From: Chthoniobacter sp.
Lineage (GTDB): Bacteria > Verrucomicrobiota > Verrucomicrobiia > Chthoniobacterales > Chthoniobacteraceae
Direction of reading: 5' to 3'
DNA: 42,392 nucleotides
NCBI GenBank assembly: GCA_021414005.1
Contig: JAIOPH010000031.1
Location: 175,973 to 218,364 of the forward strand
The notes below the pieces were generated by a model. The model was not told the DNA's origin. It saw only the letters and a list, made by a program, of their open reading frames with translations, and searched no databases. Of this stretch, positions 7,769 through 16,409 are shown piece by piece. The position numbers and the translations under genes were made by a program. Each line of letters starts with the position of its first letter. Position 1 is the stretch's first letter.

Positions 7769-9169
7769 TTAGTAGCGCTTGCGCATGTTGCTCGGGAGGA
7801 TGTTCAGCTCGTTGCGGTATTTCGCGACGGTGCGGCGGGCGATGGGGATGCCGCGCTTTTCGAGCAGCTCGACTATCTCTTTGTCGCTGAGCGGGCTGCT
7901 GTCGTCCTCGGTCTTCACCATCTCGGCGATGGTGCCTTTGACGCTGGTGTTGCTCATGGAGACGCCGCCGGCGGTCTGGTAGCCGGGGGTGAAGAAATAC
8001 TTCATGTCGAAGACGCCCCACGGGGTGGCCATGTATTTGCCGGAAATGGCGCGACTCACAGTGGTCTCGTGAACGCCCACGATGTCGGCGATCTGAACCA
8101 TGGTCAGCGGCTTGAGAGCGCTGGGGCCGATTTCGAGGAAATCCTTTTGTTTGGCGACAATCTCGTGGGCGATGTTCGAGATGGTCTGCTGGCGCTGGTG
8201 GATGGATTTGATGAGGAATTTCCCGCTGCGAATTTTGTCGCGGATGTAGTCCTTCACTTCGGCACCGCCTTTGTCCTGCGACATGAGGTCCTTGTAGGTG
8301 TTACTGATGCGGAGGTGGGGAATCTGCTCGCCATTGAGCGAGATCGTCCACTCGCCGCCGATCTTTTCCACGTTCACGTCGGGGAGGACGTAGTTGTTTG
8401 GGTCCGGGGTGAAAATCTGGCCGGGTTTCGGGTCGAGAGTGCCGACGAAGCCGGCGGCGCGCTGCACCTGCTCGACGGTGGTGCCGAGGCGGCGGGCGAT
8501 TTCGGGGAAGCGGCGTTTGCCGAGGTCGTCAATGTGGCGGTCCACGATGCGGTATTCGAGGCTGTGCTCTTTGCCGAGACGGCGGAGTTGGATGAGGAGG
8601 CACTCGCGGAGATTTCGGGAGCCGACGCCCACGGGGTGAAAGGTCTGAACGAACTCCAACACGCGCAGTAGGTCGGCGGAATCCATGCCGGTGTTGGCAG
8701 CGATTTCCTCGGGCATGGCCTGGAGGAAACCGGCGTCGTCGATATTGCCGATGATCAGTTCGCCGAGCTGGCGGTCGGTTTCGCCGAGGTCGCTGGAATT
8801 GAGCTGCTCGATGAGGTGCTGCTGGAGCGTCTGCATGCCCACGAGGCTGTCGAAAAAAAACTGCCGCCTTTCCTCATCCTCCGCCGAACGCCCGGAGTAA
8901 CTCTGGCTCTGGGCCATGTAATCACGCCACTCTTCATCGAGTTTCGCGAGGCGGTCGAATTCTTCCTGAAACTCGTCGTGCTCCTCCCGTTTATCCTCGA
9001 TGGTGGGCTCCATCTGATCCTCTTCGAGGGTGGGGTTTGAGCACAACTCCTGCTGAATCAGGTTGCGCAGCTCGAGCATGGGTGCCTGCAAAATTTGCAG
9101 GCTCTGCTGGAGCTGGGGTGCGAGCACTTGCGATTGGTGGAGTGACTGTGTTTGAGCGAGTCCGGCCAT
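7769..9169 (-). CDS. rpoN: RNA polymerase sigma-54 factor
   Basis: The 466-residue protein starts with a glutamine/leucine-rich Region I (SQVLAPQLQQSLQILQAPML, about residues 13-32) that contacts activators and inhibits isomerisation, followed by an acidic Region II. The core-binding domain follows (EQLNSSDLGETDRQLGELII, LLRVLEFVQTFHPVGVGSRNL). The -12-recognising helix-turn-helix region has VGVHETTVSRAISGKYMATP. The C-terminal RpoN box reads ARRTVAKYR at residues 444-452, as required for -24 recognition. Length is typical. It allows transcription from -24/-12 promoters, which need an AAA+ activator such as the NtrC-type protein encoded about 600 bases away at 9773-11149. A possible -24/-12 promoter lies upstream of this gene. 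Assignment is certain. Confidence 0.98.
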   Translation of the reverse strand: MAGLAQTQSLHQSQVLAPQLQQSLQILQAPMLELRNLIQQELCSNPTLEEDQMEPTIEDKREEHDEFQEEFDRLAKLDEEWRDYMAQSQSYSGRSAEDEERRQFFFDSLVGMQTLQQHLIEQLNSSDLGETDRQLGELIIGNIDDAGFLQAMPEEIAANTGMDSADLLRVLEFVQTFHPVGVGSRNLRECLLIQLRRLGKEHSLEYRIVDRHIDDLGKRRFPEIARRLGTTVEQVQRAAGFVGTLDPKPGQIFTPDPNNYVLPDVNVEKIGGEWTISLNGEQIPHLRISNTYKDLMSQDKGGAEVKDYIRDKIRSGKFLIKSIHQRQQTISNIAHEIVAKQKDFLEIGPSALKPLTMVQIADIVGVHETTVSRAISGKYMATPWGVFDMKYFFTPGYQTAGGVSMSNTSVKGTIAEMVKTEDDSSPLSDKEIVELLEKRGIPIARRTVAKYRNELNILPSNMRKRY

Positions 9170-9208
9170 AGGTTTTGTTGGGGATGTTATTGGGTTGAGC
9201 CGAACACC

Positions 9209-9227
9209 GCAAGCAGCATGCTTGCCA
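9209..9227 (-). promoter_or_regulatory. Inverted repeat with a candidate -24/-12 (sigma-54) promoter in front of rpoN
   Basis: The divergent gap between rpoN and the small plus-strand genes holds an inverted repeat, GCAAGCA-GCA-TGCTTGC, at 9209-9225. On the minus strand TGGCAA (9227-9222) and, after five bases, CTGCT (9216-9212) fit the TGGCAC-N5-TTGCW sigma-54 consensus with two mismatches. Transcription would begin about 30 bases before the rpoN ATG. Autoregulation of rpoN is known in several bacteria. The palindrome may equally be an operator and the promoter match chance. Confidence 0.35.
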
Positions 9228-9284
9228 CGTGCCGAAAAACTTTTCCAAACGCCTGCGGCCCGAATCCCGCTTACTCAGTAAACC

Positions 9285-9539
9285 ATGAACGCAAAACTCT
9301 TTTTTGTTCCGGCGCTCGGCGTCTCGGCGCTCCTCGCGGTGCTGCTCTCTCCGCCGCCGCTCCGTGGCGAAGGGGGCGCGGATGATGCCGTAGTCACGGC
9401 GCTGCTCTCAGAAGTCGCGACACAGCAGGCGACGATTTCGGAGAATCAGGCGAAGATCGACACCAAACTGGCGACCATCGCCGAGAGCGTCCGCGTGGCG
9501 CGTATCTTCGTCAGTCGTGGAGGCGGCAAAACTAAATGA
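9285..9539 (+). CDS. Tiny exported protein of unknown function, 84 residues
   Basis: The product begins MNAKLFFVPALGVSALLAVLL, a signal-peptide-like segment, with probable cleavage near residues 25-30 (PPLRGEGG). The remaining roughly 55 residues, AVVTALLSEVATQQATISEN and QAKIDTKLATIAESVR, have heptad-like spacing and could form a short coiled coil. The ending is basic (SRGGGKTK). Its stop codon overlaps the start of the next small gene (ATGA at 9536-9539), which supports expression of both from one message. It is divergent from rpoN and faces the NtrC-type regulator. No family is recognised. That this is a real gene rests on the signal peptide, the neighbour's similar layout and the overlap. 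Confidence 0.6.
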   Translation: MNAKLFFVPALGVSALLAVLLSPPPLRGEGGADDAVVTALLSEVATQQATISENQAKIDTKLATIAESVRVARIFVSRGGGKTK

Positions 9540-9760
9540 AGTCTTCACTCTTTCTCGCTATCTCCACCGCGATACTGCTCGCGCTCGGCTCCACCTTGCA
9601 TTCCCAAGCCCCCACCGCCGTGAAATCCCCGCAGCAGATTCTCCAAGCGATGAAGGTTAAAAATCAGGAGCTTCTCGAAAAACAGGCCGTGACCCTGCAA
9701 AAACTCGACGAACTGGAAAAGGACGCCGAGCAGCTCAAAATCTTCGGCAAGCGCTCGTAG
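9536..9760 (+). CDS. Tiny exported coiled-coil protein, 74 residues
   Basis: The 74-residue product starts MKSSLFLAISTAILLALGST, a clean signal peptide probably cleaved after LHSQA near residue 25. The mature part (SPQQILQAMKVKNQELLEKQ, AVTLQKLDELEKDAEQLKIF) is charged and regularly spaced, as in a single amphipathic or coiled-coil helix. It is translationally coupled to the 84-residue gene through an ATGA overlap, and the two mature proteins look like a matched pair of short helical envelope proteins. It is followed by a hairpin that may end the transcript. No known family is recognised and no function is proposed. Confidence 0.62.
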   Translation: MKSSLFLAISTAILLALGSTLHSQAPTAVKSPQQILQAMKVKNQELLEKQAVTLQKLDELEKDAEQLKIFGKRS

Positions 9761-9761
9761 G

Positions 9762-9796
9762 AGCCCGGCCGCCTACTTTTTCGTCGCCGGCTTTTT
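9762..9796 (+). terminator. Possible intrinsic terminator after the tiny-protein pair
   Basis: AGCCCGGC (9762-9769) can pair with GCCGGCT (9786-9792) with a single bulged C, and the right arm is followed by a T-run at 9792-9796. The loop is long (16 bases). The right half overlaps the last codons of the convergent NtrC-type gene, whose lysine codons supply the T-run, so it may be coincidental. Confidence 0.33.
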
Positions 9797-11149
9797 CAGG
9801 TCCAGCTTCCGGTAGAGCGTGGCCATGCTGATGCCGAGCATTTTGGCCGCCTTCTCGCGCGAGCCCGCGTTAAATTTGATCGTCTCCTCAATGTAGGCCT
9901 TTTCCACCTCGCGGGTGTATTCGTCCAGCGTCTGCCCGACGGGGAGCGTGCCGGTGTGCTCCACGACCGGCGCGTTGGCGTGGCGGACCACTTGCGGCGG
10001 CAAGTCGGTCGTGAGGATGAGCCCGTTGTCGCACAGCGCACAAGCGCGCTCGACGGCGTTTTCCAGCTCACGCACATTGCCCGGCCAGCGGTACGCCGAG
10101 AGCATTTCCACGGCTTTTGGGTCGATTTTTTTGATCTCTGTCGAGGTCTGGTTGGCGTTCTTTTGCAAAAAGTGATTCACCAGTAGCGGGATGTCGTCCG
10201 GGCGCTCGCGGAGCGACGGCATTTCGAGCGGGATCACCGCCAGCCGGTAGTAGAGATCCTCGCGGAAATTGCCCCCCTTTATTTTCTCCCCCAGCACCTC
10301 ATTGGTCGCAGCCAGCACCCGCACATTGATCGGGATCGTCTTGTTATCGCCCACCCGGCGAATCTGCCGCTCCTGCAGCACCCGCAGCAATTTCGTCTGC
10401 AGCGGCTGCGGCATCGAGTTGACCTCATCCAGAAAGATCGTCCCCAGTTCCGCCTCTTCGAAGAGCCCCGCCTTGTCCGCCACTGCGCCCGTAAACGACC
10501 CCTTCTTGTGCCCAAAAAGTTCACTCTCCAGCAGATTCTCCGGTAGCGCCGAGCAATTAATCGCCACGAACGACTGATGCTGCCGGTTGCTGTTGAAATG
10601 CAGCGCGCGCGCCACAAGTTCCTTGCCCGTCCCGCTTTCGCCCTGGATCAAAATCGTGCTGTCCGTGTCTGCCACCTTGGCGATCAGGTTGTAAATCTCC
10701 TGCATCTTTCCGGAGGTGCCGATGATGTTCTCGAACCGGTACTTTTCCTTCACGATCTGACGCAGGTTCTGATTTTCCCGCACCAAGCTCTGATTATCCA
10801 GCGCCCGCTGAATCGTCAGTTGCAACTCATCCACCTTGAACGGCTTCGTGATGTAATCGTACGCCCCGAGCTTCATCGCCTCCAGCGCCGTCTCCACCGT
10901 TTTGAAAGCGGTGATCAAAATCACCGGCGTCCCCGGCAGGATATCGCGGCACTCGCGCAAAATGTCCAAGCCCCCCACCTTGTCCATCCGCAGGTCCGTG
11001 ATCACCAGTTGCGGTGCCTGCGCCGAAAGGTTTTCGAGTGCCTTGGCCCCGGACGAGTAAGCGACCGTCTGATGACCGCGTTCCTGGCAGATGTCGGAAA
11101 TGACCGACACCATCGCCGGGTCATCATCAATGATTAGAATTCGAGCCAT
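9773..11149 (-). CDS. NtrC-family sigma-54-dependent response regulator
   Basis: The 458-residue protein has three parts. The receiver (1-120) has acidic residues D8-D10, phosphoacceptor D52 (LVITDLRM), T80 and K102. The AAA+ activator domain (about 140-370) has Walker A GESGTGKE at 170-177, Walker B GTIFLDE at 236-242, the sigma-54 contact loop GSFTGA at 217-222 and the RWPGNVREL segment at 354-362. The Fis-type helix-turn-helix (about 430-452) reads REKAAKMLGISMATLYRKL. The loop has Ser in place of the usual first Ala (GAFTGA), a natural variant that keeps the Phe and Thr. It should open promoters with RpoN, whose gene is close by. The GAF-domain kinase at 11300-12577 is on the same strand just upstream and is the likely partner. 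The gene lacks a gas-vesicle, nitrogen or flagellar neighbour that would reveal the regulon. Confidence 0.96.
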   Translation of the reverse strand: MARILIIDDDPAMVSVISDICQERGHQTVAYSSGAKALENLSAQAPQLVITDLRMDKVGGLDILRECRDILPGTPVILITAFKTVETALEAMKLGAYDYITKPFKVDELQLTIQRALDNQSLVRENQNLRQIVKEKYRFENIIGTSGKMQEIYNLIAKVADTDSTILIQGESGTGKELVARALHFNSNRQHQSFVAINCSALPENLLESELFGHKKGSFTGAVADKAGLFEEAELGTIFLDEVNSMPQPLQTKLLRVLQERQIRRVGDNKTIPINVRVLAATNEVLGEKIKGGNFREDLYYRLAVIPLEMPSLRERPDDIPLLVNHFLQKNANQTSTEIKKIDPKAVEMLSAYRWPGNVRELENAVERACALCDNGLILTTDLPPQVVRHANAPVVEHTGTLPVGQTLDEYTREVEKAYIEETIKFNAGSREKAAKMLGISMATLYRKLDLKKPATKK

Positions 11150-11299
11150 AAATAGGAGGTTTCGCGGAAATGAGATAGTTGCACGTCTGAGAAAATGAAA
11201 GCCCTATTTTTCGCAAATTTTCGGTCGCTCGAAACCGTGTTTTCCTCCTTCACATTCTCGCGGTTGAGAGAAGAAATCCGCCTCTCAGAGCTCGAAAAA

Positions 11300-12577
11300 T
11301 TAGCCCGTTGCCCCAGCTATCCGTGGCAGGAAAACCCGGAAGACGGTCCCTTGGCCGGGTTCGCTTTCGACGTGAATGAAGCCGCCGCTACGCTCGACAA
11401 TCTGCGCGACGATGGCCAACCCCAGTCCGGTGCCTTTGCCTTTGGGCTTGGTGGAAAAATACGGCTCGAAAACCCGCTCCTTGGTTTCCTCGTCCATGCC
11501 GATCCCGCTGTCACGCACCTCGATCAAGATCAGGCTGACTGGGGTGTGCCCATCCTGGGGGAGCGAGGTGGGGTGAACCGAGACCCCAATTTCTCCTCCC
11601 TCCGGCATCGCGTCGCGTGCATTTACGATGAGGTTCGTCAGCAACCGGTCGAACTGCACGGGGTCGAAGAGCGCGCGGCAAGAGCCCGGTTGACTGTCAA
11701 AGACGAGCCTCCACCGCCTGTCCAGCGCCTGCGCCTGCGCCCGGCACGTACGCTCCGCCGCTGTCACCAGATCAAATACGAACGGCTGCCGGGCATCGCG
11801 TCGGCCAAACGTCATCAGGTCATTGACTAACTCCGTCGCGCGTCCGGCGGAATGTTCAATCATCTCGGCCATCTCGCGCGTCCGGCGATGCAGCGCCGGG
11901 TCCGCCGCGATCATGGAACTCGGCGCGAGAATCGTTTGCAGAAGATTCCGCAGATCGTGGCCGATGGACGCGGCAAACCGGCCCAGCGCCTCGGCGCCTT
12001 CGATCTCCGCCGCGCGCAGACGCAGACTTCCCGCAGTCGTCTGCGCGTGCGCCTTTTGCGCCTCCAGCGCCTGTCGCCCCAGCGTGTCGGCTACGTTTTT
12101 CGCCAGAGCCTGCTCCTCGGCCGTCCACTCCCGCGGTCCGCCGACATGCTCATGGCAGACCACACCTTTTAGCACGCCATCGAGGAAAACCGGCACGTCC
12201 AGCATCGCCCCGACCCCGAGCGGTTCGAGGTAGCCGGCGCGGAGTTCCGCGCTCACCGGATCATGCCACGCATCGCTGATTGGCAGGATGCTTTGCCGTG
12301 CGATCGCCGCGAAGTAAGCGGGACATTCCGCCTGCTCAATGATCGTCCCTTCGAACGCCGTATCGTTCGTTTCTTCCTGCAGATGAAAGCAGCGCAGTAC
12401 CGCGCGATCCTGCAAATACAGCCAGCACCCCACCCGCGCCACCCGCAGCGTTTTCGCGGCTATCTGCGTCGTCTGCGCAAACGCATTTTTTAACTCCACG
12501 CCACCCGGAACCCGCAACCGCGCCAGACTCATGCGCGCAGCTTCGTAGGCGAGTAAATTGCTCCCGAAGGAAATCAT
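11300..12577 (-). CDS. GAF-domain histidine kinase (NtrB-like core)
   Basis: The 425-residue protein has an N-terminal GAF domain (about 30-172), which includes LDVPVFLDGVLKGVVCHEH, typical of the GAF core. A HisKA-type box follows, with RFAASIGHDLRNLLQ and phosphoacceptor H207, and then an ATPase domain with N319 (LLTNLIVNARDAMPEG), DSGIG at 356-360 and GTGLGL at 382-387. There is no signal peptide or membrane helix, so it responds to an intracellular cue, which the sequence does not identify. It is 150 bases upstream of the NtrC-type regulator on the same strand, and together they form a complete two-component system. The ATG at 12577 gives the first residues MISFGSNLLA; no better start is visible. 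Domain calls are firm, the signal is unknown. Confidence 0.95.
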   Translation of the reverse strand: MISFGSNLLAYEAARMSLARLRVPGGVELKNAFAQTTQIAAKTLRVARVGCWLYLQDRAVLRCFHLQEETNDTAFEGTIIEQAECPAYFAAIARQSILPISDAWHDPVSAELRAGYLEPLGVGAMLDVPVFLDGVLKGVVCHEHVGGPREWTAEEQALAKNVADTLGRQALEAQKAHAQTTAGSLRLRAAEIEGAEALGRFAASIGHDLRNLLQTILAPSSMIAADPALHRRTREMAEMIEHSAGRATELVNDLMTFGRRDARQPFVFDLVTAAERTCRAQAQALDRRWRLVFDSQPGSCRALFDPVQFDRLLTNLIVNARDAMPEGGEIGVSVHPTSLPQDGHTPVSLILIEVRDSGIGMDEETKERVFEPYFSTKPKGKGTGLGLAIVAQIVERSGGFIHVESEPGQGTVFRVFLPRIAGATG

Positions 12578-12733
12578 GGATTCGTGCGATCAAAGAGACT
12601 GCGCCCGCGTGCGTCAAGGAGGCGGCCATGGGGATTATGTCCACTAGCAGGAAAGCTGGGCGGTTCGGCGTTAATCATCGGCTTCGTGAGACGCCGCTTC
12701 CCAAAATCCGCGGAGGTCATTAGCGTCCGCCGG

Positions 12734-14032
12734 GTGATCGAACGTTACACCCGACCTGAAATGGCCGCCGTCTGGGCGGATCAACGCAAATACGAAATCT
12801 GGCTCGAAATCGAGACGCTGGCCTGCGAGGCCCAGGCCGAGATCGGCGTCGTGCCCAAAACCGATGCCGAAGAGATTCGCGCAAAGGGGAAGTTCGACCT
12901 CGCCGAGATCATGGAGATCGAAAAGCGCACCAACCACGATGTCATCGCGTTTCTCGAAAACGTGGCGAGTTACGTCGGGCCGGCCTGCCGGTGGATGCAC
13001 CAGGGGATGACTTCCAGCGACGTGCTCGACACCACGCTGGCCGTGCAGATGGCCGAAGCCTCGGATCTGCTGCTCGCCGATTTGCGCGAACTGCGCGTGG
13101 TCGTCGCGCGCCGGGCTCGGGAGTTCAAGACCACACCGATGATCGGGCGCAGCCACGGCATCCACGCCGAGCCGGTGACCTTCGGGCTGAAACTCGCGCT
13201 GATGTACGACGAATTTGGCCGCGCCCTGGCGCGCCTCGAAGAGGTCCAGCCGCGCATCCGCGTGGGCAAATTGAGCGGCGCCGTGGGCACGCACGCGCAT
13301 CTCGATCCACGCGTCGAGGAGCGGGTGTGTGCCAAGCTGGGCCTGACTGCGGCCGCGCTTTCCACGCAAGTCATCCAGCGCGACCGCCACGCGGAATTTC
13401 AGACCGTGCTCGCTCTCATTGCGTCCTCCATCGACCGCTGGGCCACCGAGTTCCGCCATCTCCAGCGCACCGAAGTGCTCGAGGTGGAGGAGTATTTTTT
13501 CGCCGGCCAAAAAGGCAGTTCCGCCATGCCGCACAAGCGCAACCCCATCACCGGCGAAAAGCTCAGCGGGCTCGCCCGCGTGGTCCGCAGCAACGCCATG
13601 GCCGCGCTCGAAAACGTCCCGCTCTGGCACGAGCGCGACATTTCCCACAGCTCCGTCGAGCGCATCATCATGCCCGACTCCACCATCCTCGTGGACTACA
13701 TGCTCGTCTCGCTGCGCAAACTCGTGGACCGGCTCCTCGTCTATCCGGAAAACATGGAGCGCAACTTGCGCATCACCAAAGGCCTCTACTTTTCGCAAAC
13801 CATCCTGCTCCAACTCACCGCGCGCGGTCTCGAACGCAAAGCCGCCTACGAAGCCGTCCAACGCGCCGCCATGAAGACTTGGCAGGGCGAAATCAGCCTC
13901 GCGGAAAACCTCGCCGCTGAACCGGATGTCGCCGCCGTCCTTTCGCGTGCGGAAATCGATACGCTTTGCTCGCTCGAAATCCACTTTGCCCATGTCGATG
14001 CGACCTTCCGCAAGCTCGGGTTGGAAAGCTGA
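12734..14032 (+). CDS. purB: Adenylosuccinate lyase
   Basis: A GTG start at 12734 gives a 432-residue protein beginning MIERYTRPEMAAVW, the usual PurB N-terminus; the open frame goes further upstream, but that part has no family resemblance. The fumarase/aspartase-superfamily signature GSSAMPHKRNP is at residues 261-271. H68 (NHDV) and H141 (SHGIHAEP) fall at the positions of the catalytic histidines of Bacillus subtilis PurB, and the signature serine S262 is the expected catalytic base. PurB makes AICAR from SAICAR and AMP from adenylosuccinate in purine synthesis. It is divergent from the GAF kinase, with no other purine gene nearby, so it is probably a single-gene unit. Certain assignment; the GTG start is strongly favoured over the longer frame. 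Confidence 0.97.
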   Translation: MIERYTRPEMAAVWADQRKYEIWLEIETLACEAQAEIGVVPKTDAEEIRAKGKFDLAEIMEIEKRTNHDVIAFLENVASYVGPACRWMHQGMTSSDVLDTTLAVQMAEASDLLLADLRELRVVVARRAREFKTTPMIGRSHGIHAEPVTFGLKLALMYDEFGRALARLEEVQPRIRVGKLSGAVGTHAHLDPRVEERVCAKLGLTAAALSTQVIQRDRHAEFQTVLALIASSIDRWATEFRHLQRTEVLEVEEYFFAGQKGSSAMPHKRNPITGEKLSGLARVVRSNAMAALENVPLWHERDISHSSVERIIMPDSTILVDYMLVSLRKLVDRLLVYPENMERNLRITKGLYFSQTILLQLTARGLERKAAYEAVQRAAMKTWQGEISLAENLAAEPDVAAVLSRAEIDTLCSLEIHFAHVDATFRKLGLES

Positions 14033-14167
14033 CGCTCTAATTTTTCCGAGCACCTAAAGCGTCCGCGGAAGTCACGCGGAGCGAACGCATTTCGAGATAG
14101 CTCGTTAAGTTTCCCGTCTGTTTGCAGTCGCGGTGCGACCGTGACCGCTCTAAGCTCCCGCCACTCC

Positions 14168-15205
14168 ATGTGCCCTCCCCGTTTTCTGGCCACGCTCGCC
14201 GCGCTCGCGCTCACGGCTTTGCCCGCGTGGGCTGAGGACGCCCCGCCGCCCGCCGCCGACTCGGTGATCGTGGATGCGCCGACGGAGGCGGTGATCACCG
14301 GCGCGCTGCGCTACCTCGCGGAGCAGCAGAATGGCAACGGCTCGTGGACCACGCAGGGGCGGAAGGGCGAGCATCCGGTGGCCATGACGGGCTATGTGCT
14401 GATGTGCTTCCTCGCCAGCGGGAATCTGCCGGAGGAGGGCGACTACGCGAAGCAGGTCAACGAGGGGATGAAGTTCCTGCTCGATTCGCTCATGCCGGAC
14501 GGGACGTTCCGCGGCGTGGACGGCGGGCGCTACATGTACAACCACGGCATCGCCACGCTGGCGCTCGCGGAGATTTACGGACAGACGAAATCGCCTGCCA
14601 TCCGCACGAAGCTCCAGCGCGCCGTGCAGCTCATTGTCACCACGCAATGCGCCAAGGGTCCGCACGCGGGCGGCTGGCGCTACCGCCCGCGGCCGGAGGA
14701 CGCGGACATCTCGGTGACGGTCATGCAGGTCGTGGCGCTGCGGGCGGCAAAAAACTGCGGCTTCGACGTGCCGCAGCGCACCATTGACGACGCCATCGAA
14801 TACGTGAAGCGCTGCTCGGCGGGCGGCGGCGGCTTTGCCTATCAGGCGGGAAACAAGGATGCCGGCTACGCGCGCACGGCGGCGGCGATTTACTCGCTGC
14901 AGGTCTGCGGCCTTTACGATGACCCACTCGTGGCCGGCGGCTCGCAGTATCTTTTTACCAAAGTGAACGACGGTGGCCAGTGGTGGACCTATGGCTCGAA
15001 CTACGCCGCGCCCGCGCAATACATGATCGGCGGCGACACTTGGAAACGCTGGTATGGCGTAATGCGCGAGAAACTGCTCAAGACTGTGAAGAAGAACGGC
15101 GACCAGTCCTACTGGGAAGGCGACGTGGGCCCGGCTTATTGCACCGCCGTGCATGCCACGATCCTCGCCATGCCCTACCATTACATCCCGCTCTACCAGC
15201 GCTGA
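14168..15205 (+). CDS. Exported alpha/alpha-toroid protein (prenyltransferase/squalene-cyclase repeat type), first of two
   Basis: Starting at the ATG at 14168 the 345-residue protein opens MCPPRFLATLAALALTALPA followed by WAEDA, a signal peptide with an A-x-A site; an earlier GTG at 14141 is less likely. The mature part is a series of helical repeats with glycine-rich turns (QQNGNGSWTTQG, DGTFRGVDGG, AGGWRYRPRPEDAD, GGGGFAYQAG), the style of the prenyltransferase/squalene oxidase toroid superfamily. The acidic DxDD catalytic motif of cyclases is not evident, so it is probably a binding or scaffolding version in the periplasm. Nineteen bases after its stop the NPCBM gene begins, and the order toroid-NPCBM-YdjY-toroid suggests a shared operon. 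Function unknown. Confidence 0.85.
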   Translation: MCPPRFLATLAALALTALPAWAEDAPPPAADSVIVDAPTEAVITGALRYLAEQQNGNGSWTTQGRKGEHPVAMTGYVLMCFLASGNLPEEGDYAKQVNEGMKFLLDSLMPDGTFRGVDGGRYMYNHGIATLALAEIYGQTKSPAIRTKLQRAVQLIVTTQCAKGPHAGGWRYRPRPEDADISVTVMQVVALRAAKNCGFDVPQRTIDDAIEYVKRCSAGGGGFAYQAGNKDAGYARTAAAIYSLQVCGLYDDPLVAGGSQYLFTKVNDGGQWWTYGSNYAAPAQYMIGGDTWKRWYGVMREKLLKTVKKNGDQSYWEGDVGPAYCTAVHATILAMPYHYIPLYQR

Positions 15206-15224
15206 GGCGCGGGAACTTCGCAAC

Positions 15225-16391
15225 GTGTCGTTCGCCGCGTTAAAATTTTTCGACTGGTCGCAGGGCGTGGCTTTCCTGGTCTGTCTCGTGATTGTTCGGA
15301 CGGCGCACGCCGCCAGCATCGAGACCTTCGACGGCACGAAAACCACTGGCACGCTGACGATGGACGCCGGGCAATTCCTCATCACGCCAGGCGGCGGGGC
15401 GGCGGTGAAGGTCGATCCCGCCGACGTTTTGCGCGCGCAGTTTGCCGACGCCCTGCCGGTAGAAAACTTTTCACCCGGCGTGGTCCTGCGCAATGGCACG
15501 CGGCTCACCGGGCCGTTCACGGCGCTCACCGATCCGGTGGTGAAATTCGACCGCTACAAGCTCGCCCTCCCCGGCGGCGAGATCGCTTGGGTCGTGTATC
15601 AGCCGTTCCTCCCGACCGTTGCCGCTACCGCCCCGCCCGGGAAAGTCGGCGCGCTGCTCGCGGGCGGCGATTTTTTTGAAGGCACGATCAAGGCCGCGGA
15701 CGACAAGTCGGCCAAGGTGCTCAATCCGATCTTCGGCCCGCGCACGCTGGTCGGTGGCAATAAGGATTTGCTCGCGCTCATCCTGCGTGATGCGCGCCGG
15801 AGCGCGGCGCTTTTCGAGGTACGGACAAAAGACGGCGCGCTCTTCGGCGCGGATGCGCTCGGGCTGGACAAGACGGGCGTAACGCTCCGGCATCCGCTTT
15901 ACGACAACGTGAAAATCGAGACGAAGGACCTCCTGGAAATCCGCGCCGGTGCCGTGCGCTACCAGCCGCTCACCGCGCTCAAACTCGCGCGCGTCGATCC
16001 GCTGCCGGGCCGCAGGGTCGAGCAGTGTTTCGCCGTGGACAAAACCATCGCCGGCGACGCGCTCGACAGCCTAGGCGCGACGCGCGGGAAGGGGTTCGAG
16101 TCGGCGTTCGGCGTCGCCGCCACTTGGGAAGTGCCCGCTGGCTTCACGATCCTCAACGTCCTAGTAGCCGTGCCGTCCGGCGTGCCACCCGCCACCCGCG
16201 TGACTTTCGCCGTGTACGCCGACGGGCGTCCGATCACGCGCAGCAGTCCGCTGGCTGCCGGCGACAAACCCGCGCCGCTACGCGCGAATTTCGGTGTCGT
16301 CCGCAGCATCTCGCTCCGCGTGGAACCTGCATCGCCCGCGAACGCCACCGGCACCGGTCTGTGGCTCGATCCCGTGCTCACGCACCGGTGA
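15225..16391 (+). CDS. Exported protein with a C-terminal NPCBM-like domain
   Basis: A GTG at 15225, 19 bases after the upstream stop, gives 388 residues beginning MSFAALKFFDWSQGVAFLVC, a signal peptide ending near AHAA. The reading frame extends back into the previous gene without resemblance to a start. The mature N-terminal part shows several beta-rich units of about 50 residues, each with a 'Gx(L/F)xGx' turn (LRNGTRLTGPFTAL, LAGGDFFEGTIKAADDKS, TKDGALFGADALGLDKTG) resembling small barrel repeats; this is an inference. Residues about 245-388 (VEQCFAVDKTIAGDALDS..., VPAGFTILNVLVAVPSGVPP, VTFAVYADGRPI) match the NPCBM/NEW2 carbohydrate-binding fold. A sugar- or surface-binding role is likely but the ligand is unknown. 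Confidence 0.82.
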   Translation: MSFAALKFFDWSQGVAFLVCLVIVRTAHAASIETFDGTKTTGTLTMDAGQFLITPGGGAAVKVDPADVLRAQFADALPVENFSPGVVLRNGTRLTGPFTALTDPVVKFDRYKLALPGGEIAWVVYQPFLPTVAATAPPGKVGALLAGGDFFEGTIKAADDKSAKVLNPIFGPRTLVGGNKDLLALILRDARRSAALFEVRTKDGALFGADALGLDKTGVTLRHPLYDNVKIETKDLLEIRAGAVRYQPLTALKLARVDPLPGRRVEQCFAVDKTIAGDALDSLGATRGKGFESAFGVAATWEVPAGFTILNVLVAVPSGVPPATRVTFAVYADGRPITRSSPLAAGDKPAPLRANFGVVRSISLRVEPASPANATGTGLWLDPVLTHR

Positions 16392-16409
16392 CTCACCATC
16401 TTTCCCCTC

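Noticed and set aside
5604..7772. 722-codon open frame antisense to the PAS kinase
   Set aside because: The kinase has full domain signatures in the opposite frame; the antisense product is low-complexity and unlike a protein family.
12584..12733. Longer purB start
   Set aside because: The additional 50 residues are basic and unlike PurB; the GTG at 12734 begins the canonical MIERYTRPEM.
12671..14053. 460-codon open frame antisense to purB
   Set aside because: Translation lacks any domain pattern and purB on the other strand is complete; it is a product of high GC content.
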